A program made the position numbers and the translations under genes. This document shows positions 7,442-11,788 of a stretch of DNA of 11,788 bases, one piece after another. The notes beneath the pieces are model-generated. The model did no database searches. It saw only the letters and a list, made by a program, of their open reading frames with translations, and had not been told where the DNA came from. Origin of the DNA: an uncultured Eubacteriales bacterium (GTDB taxonomy: Bacteria; Bacillota; Clostridia; Oscillospirales; Oscillospiraceae); NCBI GenBank assembly GCA_900549495.1, contig UROL01000048.1, positions 1 to 11,788 of the forward strand. Reading direction: 5' to 3'. The stretch's first letter is position 1, and each line of letters starts with the position of its first letter.

Positions 7442-7557
7442 TCACATTTTTATTGGAGTTTTATGCTTTATAATCACACTTTTATTATATGCGAAATCCA
7501 TATAATTTACAATCACAAAATTATTTATTTTTTATGCTCATCGATCACATTTCTATA
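7442..7557. repeat. Four TCACA-type direct repeats around the island promoter
   Basis: Plus-strand 13-mers begin at 7442 (TCACATTTTTATT), 7474 (TCACACTTTTATT), 7513 (TCACAAAATTATT) and 7545 (TCACATTTCTATA), spaced 32, 39 and 32 bp. They lie over the ATPase leader, beside the -10, beside the -35 and over the end of the XRE-like gene. The placement suggests operator sites for a repressor, perhaps the XRE-like protein. AT-rich sequence makes partial matches by chance likely, so the call is tentative. Confidence 0.45.
7484..7512 (-). promoter_or_regulatory. Sigma-A promoter of the island operon
   Basis: On the minus strand, TTGTAA (7512-7507), 17 bp, then a perfect TATAAT (7489-7484). The start would be near 7477, leaving a leader of about 46 nt before the ATPase ATG at 7430. 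Two of the TCACA-type repeats (7474 and 7513) abut the -10 and -35 boxes. Confidence 0.75.
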
Positions 7558-7717
7558 TGAGATGGTGAAAAAGATATTCTGCAATAAAGGCTGGAATGGG
7601 ATTTTTTCCGTTTTCATACATCACAATGGTTGCCGGAACAACTCCTATCTGTTCTGCAAGTTGTCTTGTTGTAAGATTATTCCGCCGCCGATAGTATCTG
7701 AGGTTATCACTCGGCAT
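7553..7717 (-). CDS. Short XRE-type helix-turn-helix protein, possibly 3'-truncated
   Basis: 54 residues from the ATG at 7717 (MPSDNLRYYRRRNNLTTRQL at the start). DNLRYYRRRNN, TTRQLAEQIG and VPATIVMYENG fit helices 1-3 of a Cro/C1-type DNA-binding domain, ending in the typical YENGKNPIP turn. After that the expected last helices of HTH_3 are replaced by AFIAEYLFHHLI and a stop, so the gene may be truncated or simply very short. No convincing ribosome site precedes the ATG; the frame stays open upstream to a TTG at 7792, but that extension looks non-conserved. It is co-oriented with and just upstream of the ATPase promoter, a plausible place for a repressor of the island operon. Confidence 0.55.
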   Translation of the reverse strand: MPSDNLRYYRRRNNLTTRQLAEQIGVVPATIVMYENGKNPIPAFIAEYLFHHLI

Positions 7718-7781
7718 ACTGGTCTTTGGCTTTTCTTTAAAAGGTATCGTTAAATGGAGTAACAGCTTGCCTTGATGAAAT

Positions 7782-7799
7782 TCACACAACAATGTGTGA
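7782..7799. repeat. 7-bp perfect inverted repeat near the right end of the island
   Basis: TCACACAACAATGTGTGA: arms of 7 bp around a 4-nt centre. Its TCACA half-site resembles the direct repeats at 7442-7557, so it may be an operator for the same regulator, placed upstream of the XRE-like gene. It is short, and function is inferred. Confidence 0.4.
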
Positions 7800-7825
7800 T
7801 TGAAAATACCATTGCAAAACCTACA

Positions 7826-7850
7826 CTTTTCTCAAAGCGCCAAACTTTTC
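7826..7850. repeat. 25-bp direct repeat, right copy (right end of island)
   Basis: Identical over 25 bp and in the same orientation as 4868-4892. Outside it, composition returns to the GC-rich background toward the PucR-type gene. The bases just inside the island (7812-7825, TTGCAA then 8 nt) loosely echo the bases just outside the left copy (4858-4867, TTGCAA then 4 nt), so the duplicated unit may once have been longer. Confidence 0.85.
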
Positions 7851-7958
7851 CGGGAAAATGGGTATAAAACTTCGTACCGCACCACGCAAATAGGCAAATG
7901 CCGGTACATGGAGTTTTTGTGCATTTCTTTCGGTGGGCACATTTCTTCTTTTGCACGG

Positions 7959-7989
7959 AAAAACTGCCGCCTGCATTTGCAGGCGGCAG
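7959..7989 (-). terminator. Intrinsic terminator of the PucR-type regulator gene
   Basis: A perfect 12-bp stem, CTGCCGCCTGCA (7964-7975) with TGCAGGCGGCAG (7978-7989), is followed on the minus strand by TTTTT (7963-7959). It begins 7 bp after the stop codon at 7997-7999. Read-through into the island would be strongly reduced. Confidence 0.93.
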
Positions 7990-7996
7990 GGGGAAA

Positions 7997-9085
7997 TTAT
8001 CTGGTTTCTCTGGAAGAAAGGTACTTACGCACCATCAGGGCCACCTTGAAGACAATGGCATGGTCAAACTGGCGCAAATCCAGGCCGGTGAGCTTCTTGA
8101 TTTTCTCCAGGCGGTACACCAGGGTATTGCGGTGGACGAAGAGCTTCCGGGAGGTCTCGGAGACATTCAGGTTGTTCTCGAAGAATTTGTTGATGGTAAA
8201 CAGGGTCTCCTGATCCAGGGAGTCAATGGAATTCTTCTTGAACACCTCGCACAGGAAGATTTCGCACAGGGTGGTGGGCAGCTGGTAAATCAGGCGGCCA
8301 ATACCCAGATTTTCATAGTGCATGATGCTCTTCTCGGTGTCGAAGACCTTGCCCACCTCGATGGCGGTCTGGGCCTCTTTATAGGAGTCGGCCAGCTCCC
8401 GCAGGTGCTCGGCTACAGTGCCGATGCCGATGACGGTCTTAATCCGCAGCTCGGTTTTCAGGGTGCTTTCCACATTGACAGCAATCTTCTCCAAATCCTC
8501 GCTGGTGGTGGCGGCGGTAATCTGCTTGACAATGGCCACATCGGACTCATTGACGCTGATGACAAAGTCCTGCATCTTGTCCGGGAAGAGGCCGGCCAGC
8601 ACGTCCACCGTGGCCACATCATTGTGACCCACCTGGCGCACCAGGAACACGGCCCGGGGGGCATCGGTGGAGAAATGGAGCTCCTTGGCACGGATATAGA
8701 TATCCCCGGGGAGGATATTGTCCATGATGATATTCTTGACGAAGGTGCCCCGGTCGTGCTTCTCCTCGTAGAAGCCCTTGGCATCGCTCAGGGCGATGTA
8801 GGCCATGGCGCAGAAGCTCCTGGACAGCTCATCGTCGCCGGTGCAGAAGACGGCGTACTCAAAGAAATTAGAGCCGCCAACAATAGCCTTGAAGCATTTC
8901 TGGCTGAACGTCACCAGGTTCTCCCCTGCCGAGGCAACCTTGAGGGCGGCGTCGCTCCAACGCTCTCCCAGCAGGGCGGCATCGGTGCAGGAAATCACGG
9001 TACCCTCGGTATCAATCACACCGAAGGTATGGCCGGGGATTTCTTTCAGCTGGACAATTACACTCTGGAAAACACTGTTGGACAT
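7997..9085 (-). CDS. PucR/CdaR-type transcriptional regulator
   Basis: 362 residues. The C-terminal PucR-type helix-turn-helix (HTH_30) is clear: LNVSETSRKLFVHRNTLVYR (306-325), then LEKIKKLTGLDLRQFDHAIV (326-345). Upstream of it the protein has a sensing half (about 1-130) and a middle GGDEF-like/CdaR-type region (about 130-270, with IGIGTVAEHLRELADSYKEA), the usual layout of regulators of sugar-diacid or purine use. The effector is unknown: no catabolic operon is next to it. The ATG at 9085 has AAGGAGG 7 nt upstream. It is transcribed alone, between its own promoter (9141-9169) and a strong terminator. Base use matches the GC-rich background, so it lies outside the island. Confidence 0.88.
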   Translation of the reverse strand: MSNSVFQSVIVQLKEIPGHTFGVIDTEGTVISCTDAALLGERWSDAALKVASAGENLVTFSQKCFKAIVGGSNFFEYAVFCTGDDELSRSFCAMAYIALSDAKGFYEEKHDRGTFVKNIIMDNILPGDIYIRAKELHFSTDAPRAVFLVRQVGHNDVATVDVLAGLFPDKMQDFVISVNESDVAIVKQITAATTSEDLEKIAVNVESTLKTELRIKTVIGIGTVAEHLRELADSYKEAQTAIEVGKVFDTEKSIMHYENLGIGRLIYQLPTTLCEIFLCEVFKKNSIDSLDQETLFTINKFFENNLNVSETSRKLFVHRNTLVYRLEKIKKLTGLDLRQFDHAIVFKVALMVRKYLSSRETR

Positions 9086-9140
9086 AGTGCTGCCTCCTTA
9101 GTATCTCGCATAAATGCATATTACATAAAACGTTACGATT

Positions 9141-9169
9141 AGTATACACATCTTTTGCACATTTTGCAA
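9141..9169 (-). promoter_or_regulatory. Sigma-A promoter of the PucR-type regulator gene
   Basis: On the minus strand, TTGCAA (9169-9164), 17 bp, then TATACT (9146-9141). The leader to the ATG at 9085 is about 50 nt. The plus strand around it carries TTGCA at 9155, 9164 and 9188, which may be regulator sites. The rest of the 9086-9326 gap shows nothing convincing; a short AAAAAGC/GCTTTTT palindrome near 9247-9262 is too weak to call a terminator for the gene upstream. Confidence 0.72.
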
Positions 9170-9326
9170 GTACCTTTTGACGTTTTATTGCAAAATCTTA
9201 CACCCTTTTTAGGTATTATTCCAAGAGCGACAAAAGTCCATCCCCAAAAAGCCGCTTTTTTATACAGCAAAATGCCGGGAGCAACAGGCAAAATCCCAGA
9301 AGTGCCCCACCAATTTGGTCATTTTT

Positions 9327-10052
9327 TCACATTTCTTCGCCGTTTTCACTGCCGTTCTGCTCCAGAGCATTGATTTCCTCCCGGCTCAACTCCCGGATGC
9401 TGCCCCGGGGCAGACTGCCCAGAGTCAGATTCCCCTCCCGGCGGCGCTCCAGGTAGGTGACCGTCATGCCCCGGGCGGCCATCATCCGGCGCACCTGATG
9501 GTATTTCCCCTCGCAAACCGTAATCATACTCTCCCCGGGCCCCAGGGGCTCCAGCCGGGCGCTGCGGCATAGGGTGCCGTCTGCCAGGGTCAGTCCCTCC
9601 CGAAAGGCGGCAATGTCTTCCTCTGTGGCGGTACCCTGGTGGCGGGCATAATACTGCTTGGGCACCTCCTTCTTTGGGGAGATCAGCCGGTGGAGCAGCT
9701 CCCCATCGTTGGTAAATAGCAGCAGCCCCTCGGTGGCCTTGTCCAGTCGGCCCACGGGCTTCAAGTCCAGATGGCGAAGCTCCGGCGGCAGCAGCTCCAT
9801 CACGGTTTTCTCGGCGGCATCCTGGGTGGCGGTGACGTAGCCTGCGGGCTTGTTCATCAGGAACACCGCCCGGTATTTTCCCCCCAGTGCAGCCCCATCC
9901 AGGCAGATGGTGCTGGCGGCTCTATCGATTTTCCGGCTGCCGTCGGTTTCCGGCCTGCCGTCTACGGTGACTCTGCCGGCCTTCAGCAGCAGCTTTACCT
10001 GACTGCGGGTTCCGGCCCCGCTGTCGCAGAGGAATTTGTCCAGTCGCTCCAT
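9327..10052 (-). CDS. RsuA/RluB-family pseudouridine synthase
   Basis: 241 residues. It isomerises a uridine in ribosomal RNA to pseudouridine. An N-terminal S4 RNA-binding domain (about 1-60, MERLDKFLCDSGAGTRSQVK) is followed by the catalytic domain. The signature GRLDKATEGLLLFTNDG lies at 101-117, with the nucleophile Asp 104. The late GKYHQVRRM motif at 182-190 is typical of the RsuA branch. The ATG at 10052 has GGAG 6-7 nt upstream; the frame is open 30 codons further but without family similarity. Small-subunit (RsuA) versus large-subunit (RluB) specificity cannot be fixed here. It is divergent from the DUF4830 gene, with 71 nt between the starts. Confidence 0.92.
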   Translation of the reverse strand: MERLDKFLCDSGAGTRSQVKLLLKAGRVTVDGRPETDGSRKIDRAASTICLDGAALGGKYRAVFLMNKPAGYVTATQDAAEKTVMELLPPELRHLDLKPVGRLDKATEGLLLFTNDGELLHRLISPKKEVPKQYYARHQGTATEEDIAAFREGLTLADGTLCRSARLEPLGPGESMITVCEGKYHQVRRMMAARGMTVTYLERRREGNLTLGSLPRGSIRELSREEINALEQNGSENGEEM

Positions 10053-10123
10053 TTTGTTCTCCGTTCTATTCCCGCCGGGTGCAGAATAAGGTTTTGTAAC
10101 CAAACTTGCAGGGGGGAAATGAT

Positions 10124-10642
10124 ATGATGATATTGACCGCAAAGGTCGATTTGAAAAAGATTCTGCTGGCGCTGCTTATGGCAGCCGCCCTGGTGCTGGC
10201 CCTGGTGCTGATTTTCGGCGGCAGGGGCCAGCAGACCGCCCAAACCTCCGCCATAGCCTCCAACGACAGCCGGGTGAAATTCCTGGAGAGCTTCGGCTGG
10301 CAGGTGACACCCGCCCCCAAGGAGACCACCCAGGTGCGAATTCCCGTGGAGTCCGGCGAGATGTTCCAGCGCTACAATGCGCTGCAAAAGGGGCAGGGGT
10401 ACGACTTGAGCAAATACGCTGGGAAGAAGGTAATGCGGTATGTGTATACCCTGACCAATTACCCCGGGGCCCAGGAGCCGGTGTATGCCACGGTGCTGGT
10501 TTACAAAAACAAGGTCATCGGCGGGGATGTGACGGACACCTCGGTAAAGGGAAAAATCCGGGGCTTCCAGATGCCCCCGGCCATTCCGGTGCCTACTGCA
10601 CCCACAGCCCCCGCCACCACGCCTACAGAGCAGCCGGCATAA
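10124..10642 (+). CDS. Membrane-anchored DUF4830 protein
   Basis: 172 residues from the ATG at 10124 (an adjacent ATG at 10127 is equivalent). A short cytoplasmic start, MMILTAKVDLKK, leads to one hydrophobic helix (about 13-32), then an extracytoplasmic domain. NDSRVKFLESFGWQVTPAP (47-65) and YNALQKGQGYDLSKYAGKKV (84-103), with NYPG and VIGGDV later, fit DUF4830, a domain of unknown function common in Clostridia. The tail (about 151-172) is a proline/threonine/alanine-rich low-complexity stretch, possibly cell-wall spanning. GGGGGG lies 7 nt before the start; a TTG at 10106 is rejected because it precedes that site. Function unknown. Confidence 0.82.
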   Translation: MMILTAKVDLKKILLALLMAAALVLALVLIFGGRGQQTAQTSAIASNDSRVKFLESFGWQVTPAPKETTQVRIPVESGEMFQRYNALQKGQGYDLSKYAGKKVMRYVYTLTNYPGAQEPVYATVLVYKNKVIGGDVTDTSVKGKIRGFQMPPAIPVPTAPTAPATTPTEQPA

Positions 10643-10668
10643 GGGAAGTCTATCACAGAATTTCGCTC

Positions 10669-10697
10669 TTGACAAGCGGTGCTGGCTATGCTATCTT
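10669..10697 (+). promoter_or_regulatory. Sigma-A promoter (extended -10) of the riboswitch-ribU unit
   Basis: A consensus TTGACA (10669-10674), 17 bp, then TATCTT (10692-10697) preceded by TGC, an extended -10 element. Initiation near 10704 would place the riboswitch about 11 nt into the transcript. Confidence 0.85.
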
Positions 10698-10714
10698 GGG
10701 AAGCGAACTGAACA

Positions 10715-10827
10715 GTATCTTCAGGGCGGGGTGAAATTCCCCACCGGCGGTGACAGTCCGCGAACGCCTCGGCGCCGAATCGGTGAAACTCCGATACCGA
10801 CAGTACAGTCTGGATGAAAGAAGATAC
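10715..10827 (+). ncRNA. FMN riboswitch (RFN element)
   Basis: The conserved blocks are in order: ATCTTCAGGGCGGGGTGAAA (10717-10736), CCCACCGGCGGTGACAGTCC near 10740-10759, CGCGAACGC, then GGTGAAACTCCGATACCGAC (10783-10802) and AGTCTGGATGAAAGAAGAT (10807-10825). The closing P1 helix pairs GTATCTTC (10715-10722) with GAAGATAC (10820-10827). FMN binding is expected to lower expression of the riboflavin transporter downstream. Confidence 0.97.
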
Positions 10828-10853
10828 GCAAGGACTCTTTGCGTTTATTTTCG

Positions 10854-10886
10854 CCCTCTGAGTGTATGCTCAGGGGGTATTTTTTT
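10854..10886 (+). terminator. Riboswitch expression-platform terminator
   Basis: The stem CCCTCTGAG (10854-10862) pairs with CTCAGGGGG (10869-10877), with one G-U pair and a 6-nt loop, and is followed by TATTTTTTT. It lies between the FMN aptamer and the ribosome site, so FMN probably acts through premature termination. A second small hairpin, CGCAA/TTGCG (10827-10843), touches the 3' strand of P1 and could take part in switching; the antiterminator is not obvious by eye. Confidence 0.85.
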
Positions 10887-10902
10887 CGAAGGAGCAAACA
10901 TT

Positions 10903-11643
10903 ATGAACTCGTTTTTCCAGGATGTATCCAACAATCTCGGCTTTGTACTCATTTGCGCCGCCATCATTGCGGTAATCGGAATTGCCGCCCGCCTGATTGA
11001 GCATCTGCTGCCCCAGCTTCGGCAGGTCAGCCCCGCCCGGCGGGTCAGCATCATCGGCATCTGCGCCGCTCTGGCCACGGTGCTGCATATTCTGGACTTC
11101 CCCCTGCCCTTCCTGGCCCCCACCTTCTACAAGCTGGACTTCTCTGAGGTTCCTGTGCTGCTGGCAGGCTTCTTTCTGGGACCCAGCGCCACCGTTGCCT
11201 GTGAGGGCATCAAGATTCTCCTAAAGCTGCTGCTGAAGGGCACCTCCACCGCCTTTGTGGGGGACTTTGCAAACTTCGTGGTGGGCTGCTTCCTGGTGCT
11301 CCCCGCCACCGTGGTCTACCACATCCGCAAGTCGAAAAAAAGTGCCATAGCCGGTCTGGCCCTGGGCACCGTGGCCATGGCCGTCTTCGGCAGCGCCTTC
11401 AATGCGGTGTACCTGCTGCCCAAATTCTCCCAGCTGTTCCACATGAGCCTGGACAGCATCATCGCCATGGGCACCGATATTTTCCCGGGAGTGAACAATG
11501 TCAGCAGCTTCGTCTTCTTCTGCGTTGCGCCGCTGAATGTGGTGAAGGGTGTGCTGGTCTCCGTTCTGACCATGCTGCTGTATAAGCATGTGGCCGCCCC
11601 GCTGTTCCACATCCGGGAGCCCCAGGAAAAGGCCGGGAACTGA
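10903..11643 (+). CDS. ribU: ECF transporter riboflavin-binding S component RibU
   Basis: 246 residues. Membrane substrate-capture subunit that works with a shared ECF T-subunit and two ATPases encoded elsewhere. The core begins near residue 45 with GICAALATVLHIL (52-64), carrying the alanine motif that docks the T-subunit. KLDFSEVPVLLAGFFLGP (77-94) and GTSTAFVGDFANFVVG (113-128) follow, as in RibU proteins. About six hydrophobic core helices are visible. An extra N-terminal hydrophobic helix (about 12-35) precedes the core. Substrate is supported by the FMN riboswitch in its leader. The ATG at 10903 has AAGGAG 8 nt upstream; the frame is open upstream but only through the riboswitch. Confidence 0.94.
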   Translation: MNSFFQDVSNNLGFVLICAAIIAVIGIAARLIEHLLPQLRQVSPARRVSIIGICAALATVLHILDFPLPFLAPTFYKLDFSEVPVLLAGFFLGPSATVACEGIKILLKLLLKGTSTAFVGDFANFVVGCFLVLPATVVYHIRKSKKSAIAGLALGTVAMAVFGSAFNAVYLLPKFSQLFHMSLDSIIAMGTDIFPGVNNVSSFVFFCVAPLNVVKGVLVSVLTMLLYKHVAAPLFHIREPQEKAGN

Positions 11644-11788
11644 GAAGCCGCCAGGTATCCGAATATCTGCCGTTTTCCTGCGCCTCCGGCTGAAACATCC
11701 ACATAAGTACATAACAGGGCTGCTGCAAGATTCTGAACCGCTCCCTGTCAAGTAGACAGACGAAAAAACAAAATGTTTTCTCCAGGAT
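11644..11788. other. Non-coding end of window with two small hairpins
   Basis: No gene or clear plus-strand terminator is seen. CTGTC-AAGTA-GACAG (11745-11759) is a 5-bp hairpin. AAAACA-AAA-TGTTTT (11765-11779) is a 6-bp hairpin that on the minus strand reads into TT and could be a weak terminator for a minus-strand gene beyond the window. Neither is assigned. Confidence 0.35.

Larger units (their letters stand above)
4868..7850. mobile_element. AT-rich genomic island bounded by 25-bp direct repeats (integrase-less remnant)
   Basis: A perfect 25-bp repeat occurs in the same orientation at 4868-4892 and 7826-7850. Between the copies composition falls sharply: 23/60 G+C at 5881-5940 against 43/60 at 2401-2460 in the flanking operon. 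The contents are accessory in type (XRE-like regulator, AAA_14/DUF4143 ATPase, GIY-YIG/DUF4357 protein, broken HsdR-N gene), while both flanks are core genes. Direct repeats plus a composition change plus a gene cut at the repeat point to insertion by recombination. No integrase, transposase or tRNA is seen, so the mechanism is open. Confidence 0.72.

Noticed and set aside
7442..7557. CRISPR array from the regularly spaced repeats
   Set aside because: The units are only about 13 bp, imperfect and AT-rich, lack dyad symmetry and overlap a promoter; no cas gene is present.
7463..7753. Plus-strand 96-codon frame in the island
   Set aside because: It covers the island promoter and the antisense of the XRE-like gene; the translation is low-complexity and lacks a ribosome site.
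7898..9142. 414-codon plus-strand frame, longer than the regulator gene it overlaps
   Set aside because: The opposite strand has a complete PucR-type protein with promoter, AAGGAGG and a terminator; the antisense frame is a shadow of GC-rich codon use.
9245..9264. Terminator for the pseudouridine synthase gene
   Set aside because: The AAAAAGC/GCTTTTT palindrome has a one-base centre and an A-T stem; too weak to call.

Overview
This looks like one end of a draft-assembly contig from a GC-rich low-G+C-phylum Gram-positive, most likely a gut-type clostridial Bacillota of the Oscillospiraceae/Ruminococcaceae kind. The evidence is a dprA-topA pair, a KtrAB-type potassium system, an FMN riboswitch in front of an ECF-type riboflavin transporter subunit, a DUF4830 protein and AGGAGG-type ribosome binding sites. 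The lineage is inferred from gene content only. The first 26 bases are not genomic: they match the end of the Illumina Nextera (Tn5) read-1 adapter, so topA is cut by the contig edge and not by biology.

Layout. Bases 27-4863 hold a tightly packed minus-strand operon, read in the order ktrB, ktrA, a SpoU-family RNA methyltransferase, dprA, topA. Gaps are 10 nt, a GTGA overlap, 16 nt and 29 nt, and there is a clear sigma-A promoter at 4835-4863. Bases 4868-7850 are an AT-rich island bracketed by a perfect 25-bp direct repeat. It carries a short XRE-type regulator, an AAA_14/DUF4143 ATPase, a GIY-YIG/DUF4357 nuclease-like protein and the broken 5' end of an HsdR-N-type restriction/methylation gene, all on the minus strand. 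Bases 7959-10052 return to GC-rich core sequence, with a PucR/CdaR-type regulator (own promoter and strong terminator) and an RsuA-family pseudouridine synthase, both on the minus strand. Bases 10124-11643 are on the plus strand: a membrane-anchored DUF4830 protein, then a promoter, FMN riboswitch, intrinsic terminator and ribU. Bases 11644-11788 show no gene.

The most interesting part is the island. Base composition changes sharply (23 of 60 G+C at 5881-5940 against 43 of 60 at 2401-2460, hand counted). Its left end cuts the restriction-gene fragment exactly at the repeat, only 4 bp upstream of the -35 box of the potassium operon promoter. Its own operon promoter sits among four direct TCACA-type repeats spaced 32, 39 and 32 bp. 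No integrase or transposase is visible. It is best read as the remnant of a defence or restriction-linked mobile segment. The ATPase plus GIY-YIG/DUF4357 pair is the part that may still be functional.
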